NCBI GenBank assembly: GCA_002105175.1
Contig: MCGE01000035.1
Location: forward strand, 360,406-424,405
Direction: 5' to 3'
Source: Absidia repens
Lineage: Eukaryota > Mucoromycota > Mucoromycetes > Mucorales > Cunninghamellaceae
DNA: 64,000 bases
In this document: positions 1-11,700 of the stretch, piece after piece
Position numbering within the stretch: position 1 is the stretch's first letter
Layout: the number at the start of each line of letters is the position of its first letter
Notes under the pieces: generated by a model
What the model was told of the DNA's origin: nothing
Databases searched by the model: none
What the model saw: the letters and a program-made list of their open reading frames with translations, nothing else
Made by a program: the position numbers and the translations under genes

Positions 1-926
1 TGCTTTAGTTTTTTTTTGTTTCATCACAGTATTTGTATTTCGGAATGGCTCACCCGTACAAAAAATGTCGATGCCACCCACTTGCGGGAATTCAATTTTG
101 ATTCAGGGGACAAAAAACCAGGTTTGCGGAGATGTTTTTATTTTTTTTATTTTGTCGTTTCCCTTTTCCTTTTCTTTCCCTTTTTTCATTTTATTTTCAT
201 GAAATGATGGTGATCTTGGATTAGTATTAGAACTTGAATCAGGGGCATTTTAGAAAAATGCAATACAAATAACATGGGGAACCCCTTTCATTTTGGATTC
301 ATGATTGGGGACCGCCATTAGATTAGCCTCATCTTAGTATAACTGAACCGCCACTAATTTAGTTTAAATTAGTTTACCATAGTTTGTATCTACATCGAAA
401 TAAAATATGTTTGTCTTTTTTTTTTATCATTAGTCTCTCTGTCATCCATTTACATTGTTTGTTTTGTCGAATGGGTATATATGCACATAGAAAAATAAAA
501 ATAAAAAGCTGGGACGTGTGCGTGTGTGTGAAAGAGAAATGGTTGGACACTAAATAGACTACGTCCCCCACTTCATGTATATTGTATATATTTGGGCGTA
601 GAAAAAAAAAAAAAAAAGAAAGAAAAACAGGCATGTGTTTGTGTGAACAAAAGTATAGATAGAGTATTTAGTTTGTTGGCTCCCCTTCATTTCATACTGA
701 AGTGGGTAATATTGAGTCTCAGCTCATTTTCTGCGAAAAATGATATATTCCATGACCTACACCCATTGAAAAAAAAAAAAACAAAGATTTCAAAAGCAGG
801 TGTTAGTTGGCGTTCGTTTTTATATATAGCAAACGTCTATCATTCTACGAATGGAGCGAATAGATCAATATTGAAAAAAAAGAAGACGTAGTTCTTTTAT
901 TTATTGATTTATTTATTATTAGTAAA
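1..926 (-). repeat. Inverted, diverged copy of dispersed module M3 (about 180-700)
   Basis: Read on the minus strand, about 180-700 matches the repeat seen at 10455-10930. Shared landmarks are the equivalent of gcccctaattcaagttc, the gtagatacaaacgatg-like stretch followed by an AATAAA-type signal, and the aaaacaggcatgtgtttgtgtg segment. Divergence is much higher than among the internal copies, so this is an old copy. Positions 1-180 and 700-926 are A/T-rich with short homopolymers, and I see no convincing gene in them; the short open frames there are dominated by Phe and Lys runs. Confidence 0.6.
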
Positions 927-3245
927 CTAATAGATATTAAAGCCATGACTGTCACTACCGAAATGAAAAGTCGAGCGACCAACGTCACAAAAATTAATAT
1001 CAGAGTCATCCTCCCTCATCTTCTCTAATATCCATTGGTTTTTTTTAAAACTTCCGATTAAAAAAATACAATACTTAGCATAATAACCAGGAAGAGAGTA
1101 CTGAGGTCGTCTTCGTCTTCCTATTATTTTGTCACAATAAAGAGGAATACAGACAACATCCACAGCAGAAATATCAGTATGATCGATTTGAAGACTCTTG
1201 AGTGATGCGAGATGATGCGTTTTTGTAAAAAAAAACCAATTCTCGGTGTTCTTTAACGCAAACGACTGAATTGGCTTTAGATTGAGGTAGCATAGGGGCG
1301 ATCCATTCTTCTTTTGATGACCAGCGGGTTGATGAAGCATAATGGTGGACTTGTTGTCCAAGTTAAAATTGTATCGGAATTCGTCCCTAGCCACAGCCAT
1401 GTTGTCATTTTCCAGAGTCAGGTAGTCACTTTGAGCTGTCGAAGATAGAGTTGATGTTGCAAACGTCGGTAGAGCCATGCCTTTGTTAATAGCTGTATTG
1501 TTGCCAGACATAAAAAGAAGATTCAACTTGTCTTTGGTGTCCATGAACTCAAACAGCTTCAGTTTGACCGAGCTAAGGCTATTGATATTCCACTGATCCA
1601 CTTGGGTGATTTTGTCCTCATACTTCGATTGCGGCAGAATGGCGTAAAAACGATCCTCTACACATCGATATATCATTATCCAAATATCAATATAAAAGTT
1701 TATTGCTCTTTTCAAAACCAGAAATGGAGAACTTACCATATTTACTGGACTTGGACTTCAGTATCTTTTCTAGAAAGGTTTGCTGGCTGAGTTGACGCAA
1801 CAAACTATAAAGAAGTTTCAAGTAAACAGGATTTGACGTGTAAAATCGCGTATAGTCGCACAATAGCGGATCACCAGTAAAGTCTGGATCTGAAAAATTA
1901 TCCACGTTTAGAAGATCAGACAATGAACGGTCATTAAAGTCAAATTTGAAGAAGGTGAATCCATTGGGTTGGCTTTGCGTGTTGCTTATTGACATCATCT
2001 CTGGGACGTCTAGATTTAATTGAGTAAACCAAAATTTGAGGTTGTTTTTCTTTTTTGCAATGTGGTATTCGCTGATCACCCAAACACGAGACGACCAATC
2101 CATGATGAGGTCCGTCAAAAATTCCATCGATTGCTTGATGCTGATACTTCTGTCATATATCAGTTGTCTCCATTCTATAGTTCGCTTAAATCTCGTCCCA
2201 AGGGATCCCATGTTCTTCCGGTAATATGTGTCGTAATCAAAGGCATACAAAGGACAATCCGCTTTATCACAATGGTTCAAATCTTCAAAGGAGTCGTTGC
2301 AAGCTGATTTAGTTATCATCGAAGTTGTTTCATCCACTTCAGAATGATGACTCACGTCAATATTATCCTGATGAAGATGATGTGCTGATGTTGATGACGT
2401 ACATGATAGTTTGCTTGTATCGTAAATGTGATTAAGTGCGTTCACAGGATTATAGCATGGGGCATGCACTTTGTAATTCATAAATCCATCCTTAAAATAA
2501 CCGGTGTATTTTGTCAGCCAGTGTCTCAAGACAGGGTCATTTGGTACGTTGGCTTCGTCGAGGAATTTTTCTTCAATGACAGCGAGTTCGTCAGCGTTTC
2601 CGTGAATAAGGTGATAAATATCTTTGCTATAACGACGTGAACCCTCCATGATATCAGCATTTTTGGTCATTGTGCTCAAATGTTCCGCATGAAGATCAGG
2701 AACAGCCACAATATAAGCAGCTTGCTTGTAAATGTTGGTCATTTGATAAATGGTGGTCTTTCGTCGCTCATAGTCGGTTTGATTGACACAAATGGCATCC
2801 ACCCACACATAGTTGATGCTTCGGAGATCAGATTCCTTGGTCATCATTTCACAAAGTTCATAGAAATCATACAAATTAAACGACGTGATGGATGCTGTGT
2901 ATCCAACTTGAGTATCTATCATCATCTCTTGCAATTCACCCCATCGATAAGACAGTGCCACATATTCCAAATTGTCTGTGTTTCCTTCTAACGGCATTTC
3001 AATACAGTGAATGGTTCTATCATTGGCTGCCTTTTCAATGTCGATAAGAACAATTTGAAATGGTTCCTTCTGCTCTTCTTGCTGCTGCTGCTGAGTGTCG
3101 TTGGAGGATAACTCTATTGAAATCAGGGGGTACCATAGTCAATAAATTGTCTCTTTTTTTTAAAAAAACAAAAACAACAACACTATAACATCTATTGCTA
3201 CAACACACCTTCGAAGCAACGTTTTAACGGGTTGTTCTTCGTCAT
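927..3245 (-). CDS. HET-domain (heterokaryon incompatibility) protein, three exons
   Basis: Model: exons 3245-3209, 3113-1737 and 1657-927, giving 714 residues. Introns are 95 and 79 nt with GT/AG ends, and each junction restores the frame (split codons GAG). The HET signature is clear near the N-terminus: ALSYRWGE at about residues 65-72, VWVDAICVNQ at 115-124, then R-x-TI-x-M-x-IY and YIVAVPD. HET domains in fungi are linked to nonself recognition and programmed cell death; the role in early-diverging fungi is not established. The remaining ~550 residues have no domain I recognise. The ATG at 3245 is chosen because it opens a short exon with a good donor (gtgtgt) and lies about 50 bp downstream of a TATA box. 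The internal ATG at 2997 would lose the conserved lead-in VLIDIEKAA. The gene appears intact. Confidence 0.85.
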
Positions 3246-3293
3246 GATAAAAAAAGAGAAGTGGTCCGGGAACTGATTAGAAAAAGCCAAGGA

Positions 3294-3301
3294 TTATATA
3301 A
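3294..3301 (-). promoter_or_regulatory. TATA box of the HET gene
   Basis: TATATAAT-like sequence on the minus strand about 50 bp upstream of the proposed ATG at 3245. Its position supports the short first exon. No other promoter element was identified. Confidence 0.5.
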
Positions 3302-3856
3302 CTTCTCACACACATTGTGACGTTTCTTTTCAGAGGAGCCAAAAGTACATCCGTTGTTCAGTAAAGAAAAGGAAATGACGCCCAGTGGGACGTCGCACAA
3401 AATCATCAGCTCTCTCTTTTTTTTTTTTTTTTTTTTTTTGGAAGTCCAGATTTTCTATGTTTAACTGCTATTTGACTATTTTTCTTCTCCTCTTTTTATT
3501 TAGCAGCGATCAGTTTATACAGCTGCCTAGACGATTAATTTTGTTCTCAATAGTTCTTGGAGCCTTTTTTTTTTTTTTGAAGATGTTGGAGTACAACGTA
3601 ACACAAACTCGTTGACGCCAATTTTGCTTTGGATAAAAGTACAAGCCCTGACCATTTTTTTTATTTCATCAGCCCTTTTTTCCCGACCATCATTAATTTA
3701 TAATACAGTGGTAATCCATCATTTTCAAAGTAGCAAAAGATTCGTTGCTTCAGACGGTACCTGTTATGCTTTCGATTCAGATTTGGTTCCTGGATTTGGG
3801 AGCAGAGGCAAGTGTGGGGCTAGAATAATGACACTCCGACTCGCATGATATTCTAT
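3302..3856. other. Intergenic, no gene recognised
   Basis: A/T-rich spacer with T tracts near 3417-3439 and 3566-3579. An open frame on the plus strand at 3612-3848 has no recognisable domain and no supporting gene signals. The right edge is the poly(A) end of the LINE that lies on the minus strand. Confidence 0.5.
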
Positions 3857-4195
3857 TCTTTTTTTTTTTTTTTTTGTAGTATGTCGTTTATTAAAATTAA
3901 AATAAAGACCGGTTATCACGTCAAAAGAGCGGTGGCCGTGGTTAAAGTATAAAGTATATATGTAAATATATGATGGATGGGATCGCTGTGATGGGGGAAG
4001 AACGCAAAGGAAAAAGATGGCTAAATGGAGAGGGGGATTGCGTTTGATGGAGAAGAATTGGGAGAAAACTAAAATCTATGGAGGGGACTGGCAGAAGGAG
4101 GGATTCGTTTTTTTTTTTTTTTTTTTGTTATTTTTTTTTTTTTTTTTTTTTTTTTATTTTTTTTTTTTTTTTTTTAGGAGCTACCTGCTAGTGAT

Positions 4196-7100
4196 TCATA
4201 TGGAATCCAGAGATGTGATGGGGAGCATGGGGCTGGTTACGAGGGCGGCATTGATGGCTTGGATGATGATGGAAGGACGGATGGGAACAGCGTCAAAGTG
4301 GTGTGCCCAGTGCGCGCGCCAGATGTGGAGGAGGGTGGTGCTGAGAACAGGAATCCACTGGTGTGGAGAGGTGTTATATGGGGGGTGTGAGGGAAAACGG
4401 AGGCAGGTCAGGGCAAGCCATAGACCATTGGTGGTGAAAGGGGTGTAAATAAAATGATACTCCCAGATAGATTCCCATATGTTGAGGATGGAGGGGCAGG
4501 CGATGGCCATATGGAAGAGGTCGGCGTGCGTAGTGGGACAGAAGGAGCAAAATGGGGTGGGCGCCAAATTGGGGAGAAATGAGTGGAGAAGGGAAGAGGT
4601 TGGCCATTTGCGGTGGAGAAGACGGTACCAGATATTGCGAGAGGCGGGTGAAGTGCGGATACTCCAAAAGGTTTTCCAGAGCCTGGGGCTGATAACTGGA
4701 GGACTCTGTGGGAGCGAGTGGAGTTTGGAATGGTGGAGGATACGGAACCAGGAGTTGAAAGGGGGAAGGGAGTTGTAGTAAAGCCACGCTGAGTGGGTTA
4801 GCGTTGGAGAGATGGGGTGGGGGTCGGTGGAAGGGCGGAATAAGTGTGCGGCGTGAGGGGCAAGGGAGATGGCAGGATGTTCGTTAGCGCAGGCGAGGCG
4901 TATGTATCCGAGATAACGGGGACCCAAAGGAAGGGAGGTGGACAAAGGATCGCGAAGTTGTAGGTGATTGACGTCGGTGTCCCAACGAAACAAATCACGG
5001 ATACAAATAGAACGATATTTTTTGCGGGTGAGCCAGTGATCGGGGGAGACCAAAAAGAGACACCAGAGAGGAGCATCCATACACATCGAAGGAGACCATG
5101 GAACACTGCGGAGATCTAGAGGGGAGAGAGAAAGAAGGGAAGAGAGGAGGAGAAGAGGTGAGTGAAAAGGAAGCCATTCGTGTGATTGTAAGGGACGCAG
5201 CAGCAAATGAAAAAGGGGGTGATGGGATGAGGGAGCAAGGGAGCACACTGTTGACTGGATCCAAGCCGTTAGAGGGGAGTGGAGCATGGTGTCGGGAGCA
5301 AGGAGGTAAGGTAGCCAGCGCCGTTGGCATGCAATTTGTTGCGCTTGAGGATCAATGAGTCCAAGGCCACCCGAGCAATAGGAAGACCTAGAGTGAGTTG
5401 GGAGAGGCGCAGGAGACGGTGTGAGCCATTGACGAAAGATGCGAGTTGGGACCGGACGGCTTTGAAGAACCAGTTGGGGAGGGGAACCATACGGAGGATA
5501 TGCCAGAGGCGGGAAGAAAAGAGAGAGTTGCACACTGTGGCTTTACCACGAAGGGTGAGATTACGGAGAGACAGGAAACCATGTACGGAAGTAATTTTTC
5601 GTAAAAAAGAGCGAGCGGCCATGTTCCAATGAGATCGTGAATAAATGAGAGGATATCCCAGGTAAGTGAGATAAGTAGGAGAAGTCTTATCGTACCACTG
5701 GGAGATGTTGTGGGAGGAGAGAGTGTGTTGCCAGGTGGGGAGCCGAGAGCCAGTCAACGAAAAGGCCTGTGTTTTGTCGATATTGAGTCGAGCGTTGGAG
5801 GCGTTGGTGTAAATTTCTAGGAGGTGACGGATTGTTGTGAGTTCGGAGGGTTGGGTGAGGAAGAGACAGATGTCGTCGGCATACGCTAAGACTTTAGTGG
5901 AGGTTTGCCATTGTGGAATAGAAGATGTAGGGAGGGAGGGAAGCTGGACACACCGGGGAGGGAGGGGTTGGACCTGATGGCAAGGAGCAGAGGTTCTAGA
6001 ACAAAATTAAAAAGAATGGGGGACAAAGGATCGCCTTGCCGAAGGCCACGACCTTGAATTAAGGGATCAGTAAGGAAACCATTGACATTTACCTGAACGT
6101 GGTTATTAAAAAATAGTTGTACTATGATGGTAACAAAACGAGCGGGAAGACCAAAAGCTTGTAGCACCTGAGAGAGATAAGAGGGGTGGACGCGATCGTA
6201 GGCCTTTTCTTGATCGAGGAGGAGACCAATGGCGTCCGGGGCGGAATCGTGTGATCGGGCCATCATCATTTGAAGGATAAAAAAGTTGTCTGCTATAAAC
6301 CTATTGGGCATGAATCCGGTTTGATAAGGGGAGATCAGATTACCTGCTATCGGTGTGAGTCGTGAGTTGAGAAGGCGGGTGAAAATTTTGGCGTCACAAT
6401 TGATGAGAGAGATGGGGCGCCAGTTCTTAAGACGAGTGAGATCACCTTTTTTTGGGAGAAGGCGCATGGTAATATCTTGCCAGGAGGGAGGGAAACCCTT
6501 GCCTAAAAGAGCATCATTGAAAACTTGAAGAGCAAGTGGACCTATGGAAGGGTGAGAGAATAGGATAGAGAGAAAAGGGTAACCAAAACCATCGAGACCA
6601 GGACTACTACTGGATGAACAGCGAGAGGCTTGGTGGAGGAGATCGTCTAAAGAGAAGGGTGAAAGGAGAGAGGCGGAATGTTCCTCGGTGAGGCGGAGGG
6701 ATGGAGGGATGTGTTGAAGAAGGCTGTCGATAGCGGTTTGGTTAATATCGTCTTTGGTGAAGAGAGTTTGATAAAAAAGCCTGGTCCGAGCTTGCATGGT
6801 GGATGGATCGTCGGCATGTGGATCAGACTCAGGTGCGGAAGGATCATGGATGGCGGTCATGATTTGTCGGGATTGGCGTGACTTGATTTTGGCAGCAAGA
6901 TATTTTGGGGATTTTTCACTTTGTTCGAACCAAGTGACCCCTGACCGAATTTTGGCGATTTCAATGACTTCTTCTTGGAGGTGGGAGATGAGTTTGTTGT
7001 ACCATTCAAGGCGAGGGTGGAGTGTGGCAGGTGGGGGTTTGGAACGGAGAAAAGCATTGCGACGGCTCTGCAAGGATTTGAGAGTAGCTGTGCGCCATGC

Positions 7101-8021
7101 AGTGTGTGATTTGCCATATGATTTGGTGAATTTTTTGCAAGATTTCTTGACTTTCTCCCATTTTTCTTGGGGGGAGCCTTGGAGGCGAGTTGCGAGGTGT
7201 GTTAGGTGAGTGTCGAGAGTGGATTTGAATAAGGAATGATGGAGAAAGAGTGGATTGGCACGCCATGTGCCAGGACCAATGGGATAACGGGATTGGATGT
7301 TGAAGGTGGTGGTAAGTAGTGCATGATCAGTCCAGGTAGAAGATAAGAATTCAACCGAGGAGGCGATGACCGTACTGGCGAGGGAGTGTGATGCAAAAAT
7401 ATGGTCGATGGTGGTGGGCGTGATATTGGGGCGACAGAAGGTGGGGAGGAGATGGTTTTCCCCTTTGATGTGTAGGCAGTTGAGACAGTGATGTGAGAGA
7501 AAAGACAGCCAGTCATCGAGGCCAGACAGGGTGCGATTGGGTCGGATAAGTGAGAAGTTGAAATCACCCAGGATGATAAGGTTGTCGAGGGTAAGGGGAC
7601 AATCAGGGGATTGGAGGGCAGTTGTGAGGGTGTGGAAAAAGGTGCGCCGTAAGGTAGGGGAACTCGCCGGAGCGTACAGAACTAGAATTTGAAAAGGGGG
7701 GAACATGTTTGAAGGATGGGAGACCGAGGCAGCAAGGATGCGGGGGTCTTCCATGAAATTAATGAGAGTTAGATGATAATCAGGAGAAAAGGATATGAGC
7801 CCACACGAGGAGGTCCAGAGGGTTTGGCGGTTGGGAAAGTGACGGTTCAGGAGGATTGCATTGGAGGGGGTGGCATGTGATTCTTGTATGGCTAATATTG
7901 AGAGAGAAAGAGAGTAAAGGTGGCGGATGAAGTCCGATCGTTTTTGTGGTTGATTGATTTTTATGAGCCCATTACAATTAAGGGACCCAAGGCGGAATGT
8001 TGTAGATTTATTAATAATCAT
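4196..8021 (-). pseudogene. LINE ORF2: endonuclease / reverse transcriptase, broken by two frameshifts
   Basis: From ATG 8021 the first frame runs to 5886 with an exonuclease-endonuclease-phosphatase domain (LGSLNCNGL, LAIQESHA, LGDFNF, TTIDHIF). The RT domain follows (LLPKKGD, NWRPISL, GLRQGDPLSP). It shifts frame inside a (CCCT)n-like tract at about 5930-5945, just before the catalytic YADD, which is in the second frame at about 5886-5873. A second shift falls near 5370-5395, after which the frame runs on to the stop at 4196. The C-terminal part holds a C-x2-C-x8-H-x4-C zinc-binding motif (CSFC...HMAIAC). RT residues before and after the breaks are conserved, so the damage is recent. An intact relative elsewhere in the genome would be needed for mobility. 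No RNase H domain was recognised. Confidence 0.85.
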
Positions 8022-8026
8022 AATGA

Positions 8027-9673
8027 TTATTGCGAGTGAGTATTTTGGGACTGGGCTTTAGCGAGAAGGCGGGGAGATTGGCGTGGAAGAGTGCTGGTCG
8101 CGGTGGTAGTTGGGATAGAAGAAATTGGAGTGGGCTGAGGGGCCGAGTTTCCTGTGGATGAATCTACGTTGTCAGTTCGAGCCTTTTTTTTTACCTTAAA
8201 CAGATCTAGTTCTTCAAGGACCGAACGGTCAGGGAGGTACGATATCGGGTGATCGTTGGGAGAGGTGTCGTGATGAGGGGCATCATCGAGGAAAGATGTA
8301 TCGTAGATAAATGCTGTATCTTCAGTGAAGGACCCGGAGTTGGTGGAGTGGTCATCATGATCGGTGGACGACGAGTCGATGTCGATTGGAGTAGAAGGGT
8401 TGTTGTAGGATGTCGGGGATTCGGAGGTCGGCTGAGAAGGAGGACTCATCGGGGTGTGAGGCGAGGGTGGAAGATGGTTAGCAGTCGCGGGGTTGGGCAT
8501 TGGAAAATTTTTTTCAATATCTTTTGTGGGACCTGAGATGGGAGAAGGGGATGCGGAGTGCGACTGGTCAAAGGATGGAGAGGGAGGATTGGGGTTGATA
8601 GAAGCGGGGTTTGTCAAGGGAAAAATTTTTTCATTCGTATTTTTGGTTTGTTGGTTGCCTGTCTTAGGAGGGGTGTTTGGTAGAGAAGGGGGTTCTGAGG
8701 AGGAAGGGGATTTCATGGATCGACGACAGTTAGCGGCAACATGTCCTGGTTTATTGCATGTAAAACAGAGGCGAAGGGGGCGGGCAGTGGGACATGCGTC
8801 ACGGATATGGCCATCTTGGTGACAGTATTTGCAATATTGGGGCATGTTTTCCCAAACTGCATGAAAACCATTGGCGAGGCCTTCCCAAGGTAAGGTGTGG
8901 GTCAATGGGAGGAATGCGGAGGACTGAGAGGAGGCGGCAGTGTCGAGTACAGCGTAACCAGAGCCCAGGAACATTTGGGAAAGGGGATCGGTGATGATGC
9001 CGATGTCATAGATGTAACCGTATTTTGAGAGGGTGTTGGTGAGTCCTTCTTGGAGTTGGGGGTGGGAGAGGAAAGGCATGCGGGAAAGGCGTAGTTTGAC
9101 AATGTTAGCTGAAGATGGGAGGGCGAGTGTGGGAATGATGTGGACGTTGTCAGGCATGACGAGTCCATCAGTGATGAAGGAGTGGATTTGGATTAAATCT
9201 TCGGGATCGAGATTAACTTCAAGCAAGCGACGACCACCTTCGCGAAAAGGGGCCGCGCCGCGACAGGAAGAGAATTGTTTTTTGATTAACTGGAAGATGA
9301 TGGAATCCCCTTCGGAACGCGAGGAGAGGTCGAGGAAGTAGGAGCCATCATTACGACCTGTACGCCAGGTTGTTGTGCGAATGGTGGAAGCGGGGGCGGG
9401 GGTAGCGGAGACGTTCGATGGGGTAGAGGAGGAGGTAGAAGTAGATGGGGGAGGGTGCGAGGATACCGTTGTTGGGGATGAAGGTGTGGTGGGTGTCGAG
9501 GGGGCAGATGAAGAGGTGGTGGTAGCGGGTGGGAGAGATGAGGGAGGGGTAGGGTCTCCTAGGAGTGAGATTCTGACGGGGCTGTTTCGTGTTGCGACTT
9601 GTGCCCATGTTTGGCCAGGATCGGGTGCACGGCCAGGTGCCGGAGGTTTAGCGGAAGAAGCCATGACAGCCAT
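8027..9673 (-). CDS. LINE ORF1: nucleic-acid-binding protein with two CCHC zinc knuckles
   Basis: 548-residue open frame, uninterrupted. Two C-x2-C-x4-H-x4-C zinc knuckles lie at about residues 281-318 (CKYCHQDGH..., CFTCNKPGH...), typical of the RNA-binding ORF1 of LINEs. The N-terminal 110 residues and the region after residue 320 are low-complexity and rich in Ser, Thr and Pro. ORF1 presumably binds the element's RNA to form a ribonucleoprotein with ORF2. Its stop TAA (8029-8027) is followed after five nucleotides by the ORF2 ATG (8021), an arrangement that suggests coupled termination-reinitiation. ATG 9673 is the first in frame; a second ATG lies three codons later. Confidence 0.85.
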   Translation of the reverse strand: MAVMASSAKPPAPGRAPDPGQTWAQVATRNSPVRISLLGDPTPPSSLPPATTTSSSAPSTPTTPSSPTTVSSHPPPSTSTSSSTPSNVSATPAPASTIRTTTWRTGRNDGSYFLDLSSRSEGDSIIFQLIKKQFSSCRGAAPFREGGRRLLEVNLDPEDLIQIHSFITDGLVMPDNVHIIPTLALPSSANIVKLRLSRMPFLSHPQLQEGLTNTLSKYGYIYDIGIITDPLSQMFLGSGYAVLDTAASSQSSAFLPLTHTLPWEGLANGFHAVWENMPQYCKYCHQDGHIRDACPTARPLRLCFTCNKPGHVAANCRRSMKSPSSSEPPSLPNTPPKTGNQQTKNTNEKIFPLTNPASINPNPPSPSFDQSHSASPSPISGPTKDIEKNFPMPNPATANHLPPSPHTPMSPPSQPTSESPTSYNNPSTPIDIDSSSTDHDDHSTNSGSFTEDTAFIYDTSFLDDAPHHDTSPNDHPISYLPDRSVLEELDLFKVKKKARTDNVDSSTGNSAPQPTPISSIPTTTATSTLPRQSPRLLAKAQSQNTHSQ

Positions 9674-9905
9674 GATGTCAAAACCATAGTGTGTGCATAA
9701 ATTATGCGGGGTTGAAATTTCACGTGGGGTAACCGCCGGCGGTTATATCACGTGTAGTACCGCCAGCAGTATGTCGTTTATATGTGGAATCTTAAATACT
9801 TCAATAAGAAAAAGCAGACTGTAGGCTTATAGTGTGAGTGTAAGCGGAATACCGCATGATTTATCGCTGGTAGTAAGTTGTTTGTGTGTGGGGAGGGGGG
9901 TTTGA
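9671..9905. repeat. R1 repeat, copy 1 (partial, dyad-rich)
   Basis: Begins gtcaaaaccatagtgtgtgc next to the LINE 5' end. It contains GCATAA-a-TTATGC, CACGTG at 9721-9726, the perfect palindrome TAACCGCCGGCGGTTA at 9730-9745, CACGTG at 9749-9754 and a weaker dyad at 9758-9771. It ends in the ttaaatacttca...ggtttgtgtg segment. The left flanking TTGACA-n7-TGTCAA repeat found at other copies is damaged or absent here. Non-coding in all copies. Function unknown; a transcription-factor array or structured RNA are both possible. Confidence 0.7.
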
Positions 9906-9919
9906 AAAGATGTAATAAA

Positions 9920-10300
9920 AAAAAAAAAAAAGAGTGAAAGGCCCGTGGCTCCAAACAAGTCCCAGTTTCATCTACATCATCCCAAGATCCATCCCGATTG
10001 CACGGCCAATCGAGCACATAAAATGATGGGTGGTGTGGTGGTCTGAGTCCAAAGCTGTTTTGATCCAGGACCGCCCATGGATGACATTCTTTGGCGAATG
10101 TAGCTGATTGGATGTTGTGTGTTCCATGCCATTTGTGTGAGATCGGCGGGTAAATGGTGTGTGATCCTCTTACGTTCTTTGTCATGGTCATCCATTCAGT
10201 CAATGTAAAATGAGGTTGATATGGTTTTTTTTTTTATGTTTGTCATATAATGGTGGTTGACGAAGCATGATTGCGATTGTAGTTGTTGTAGCATGGATTT
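9920..10300. repeat. Module E, truncated copy 1
   Basis: Matches 28465-28860 and the related segments at 18900, 38200 and 62000: cccagtttcatctacatcatcccaag onward to the ttgttgttgtagcatgg end. On the minus strand it contains a short conserved-looking stretch (HHPSF-VLDW-CNRDGSWDDVDETGTCL), but frames are not held between copies. It is therefore listed as a repeat and not a gene. The distal half of E (the Q-rich part) is missing here. Confidence 0.55.
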
Positions 10301-10985
10301 ATGTATTTTTTTTCTGACCCACCGCTGACTCCCTGTCCAACATAGAAGCCGTCCATCCTTTTTTTTTTTTTCCCAATTGCTGCCCACCCATAGTGCCAAA
10401 TCACAGAGTCTTCCATCCCATCCCATCAAATCCCACATTTCAGAAACCCCCCTGTCACTGAGTAGCTATATCATTAATACTATTCTCAACTTTGTTCTTC
10501 AATATACCCCACCACAATAAAATACACTGTAATAGGTGTTTTTTCACAAAAACCACATTCCTGTATTCTTTTCTACACACAAAGTTATATAAAGTTGGTG
10601 GAAGTAGTCTCCACAATACCCAATCCGTTCCTTTTTCATATATATAGACACACTTTTTTTTTATACATATGTAATACACATTCGATGAAGCTCATAATGT
10701 AAACGTACAACAGAGAAGCTAATTATAAGAAGAGGAACATATTTATTCAGACGTAGATACAAACGATGACAAATTACTACTAAACTAATGAGTGCTAATC
10801 TACTGACGTTCCCAAATCCTACATCCAAAATGAAAGGGATTCCCCATGATGTTTGTTTTGCGTTTTTAAAAACGCCCCTAATTCAAGTTCTAACACTAAT
10901 CCTAGATCATCAGTACCCCAATGAGCCTTGCCATCATATCATTCAGACTATCATGAAGGAAAAAAAATAAAAAAGAAAGAAAAAG
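10300..10985. repeat. Module M3, copy 2, preceded by a 118-bp-type segment
   Basis: 10300-10445 is related to the 118-bp repeat (gctgcccaccc-atagtgc, cttccatcccatccc). 10455-10985 is module M3, which recurs at 19290-19850, 23640-24260 and 28975-29510, and inverted near 180-700 and 52330-52980. On the minus strand M3 looks like a 3' UTR: it carries a TGAATAAATATG polyadenylation-like signal. No protein-coding frame is conserved among copies. Confidence 0.6.
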
Positions 10986-11385
10986 GGAGGGAAAAAAAAT
11001 GGGGGCCAAAAAAAAAAAAATAGAAAGCAAAATGCGGAGCCTGAATCATCCAGCCCACCATAGTGCGAAATGATGGAAGCTCTAATCCCTTCCCTATTTT
11101 TTTTTTTTTTTTTTTGCACACATAAAAAATCCGTTGACGACGCGCAGAGCACGACGGTCGAGCCCCAAGGGGCTGCCCACCAAAGTGCGAAAGGGCGGAG
11201 GCATTAAACCTATCCCATCAAATCCCATACTTTAATAAAAAACTGTGACACCCCATAAATCGAAAGATTTCCAAAAGCTCCAGCGGACCGCCAGAGCGTT
11301 TACTATATAAAAATAATAATTGAGGAAGAAGCCAGAAAACTCAGTGGGTAAAAAAACCTTGCTCTAGAAAAAATAAAATAAAAAG
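10986..11385. repeat. 118-bp-type repeats and R1-leading tail
   Basis: Two related segments (about 11035-11105 and 11120-11225) with the cores tagtgcgaaatg(g/a)... and gacgacgcgc-gagcacgacgg. They are followed by the tail ataaatcgaaagatttccaaaagctccagcgg that precedes every complete R1 copy. No gene seen. Confidence 0.6.
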
Positions 11386-11700
11386 GCATTGACATGCAGG
11401 TTGTCAAAGTCATAGTGTGTCCATAAATTATGCGGGGTTGAAATTTCACGTGGTGTACCTACCGGTAGGTACATCACGTGGGGTAACCGCCGGCGGTATG
11501 TCGTTTATATGTGGAATCTTAAATACTTCAGTAAAAAAAAAAGCAGACTGTAGGCATATAGTGTGAGTGTAAGTGGAATACCGCATGACTTTCACACGTA
11601 GTAAGTGGTTTGTGTTTGGAGGTTTTTTTTTTTTTTTTTTTTTTTTTTGAAAAAAAAAGGCATTAAAATGCATGCTGTCAAAAAAAAAAAAAAAAAAAAG
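11386..11700. repeat. R1 repeat, copy 2, with variant 20-bp palindrome
   Basis: Bracketed by TTGACA-n7-TGTCAA-type repeats at 11389-11407 and, degenerate, at about 11663-11681. The first palindrome differs in sequence from other copies but is still perfect: 20 bp at 11454-11473, core GTACCTACCGGTAGGTAC. The second (ACCGCCGGCGGT) follows CACGTG at about 11475-11480. A/T tracts lie at 11623-11648 and 11680-11699. Confidence 0.7.

Larger units (their letters stand above)
3857..9690 (-). mobile_element. Near full-length APE-type non-LTR retrotransposon (LINE-1 of this window)
   Basis: Two-ORF LINE on the minus strand: ORF1 with zinc knuckles (9673-8027), ORF2 with endonuclease, reverse transcriptase and C-terminal zinc-binding region (8021-4196), then a 3' UTR ending in an A tract at about 3876-3858. 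The 3' UTR contains a second long A-rich stretch (T on the plus strand, about 4109-4175). Its final segment (ggccaccgctctt...gacgtga) recurs at the 3' end of the LINE fragment at 43495-44051, which confirms the 3' end. The 5' end lies next to an R1 repeat that begins with gtcaaa near 9677. No clear target-site duplication was found: the flank gcatgatattctattc on the 3' side has no long match at the 5' side. Ends are approximate. Confidence 0.85.

Noticed and set aside
2020..2991. Plus-strand frames within the HET gene
   Set aside because: Antisense to a well-supported three-exon gene.
8249..9689. Plus-strand open frames opposite LINE ORF1
   Set aside because: Antisense shadows of the G/C-rich ORF1; ORF1 has zinc knuckles and LINE context.
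3857..9690. Target-site duplication for the large LINE (catgat on both sides)
   Set aside because: Only six bases match and at unequal distance from the ends; expected by chance.
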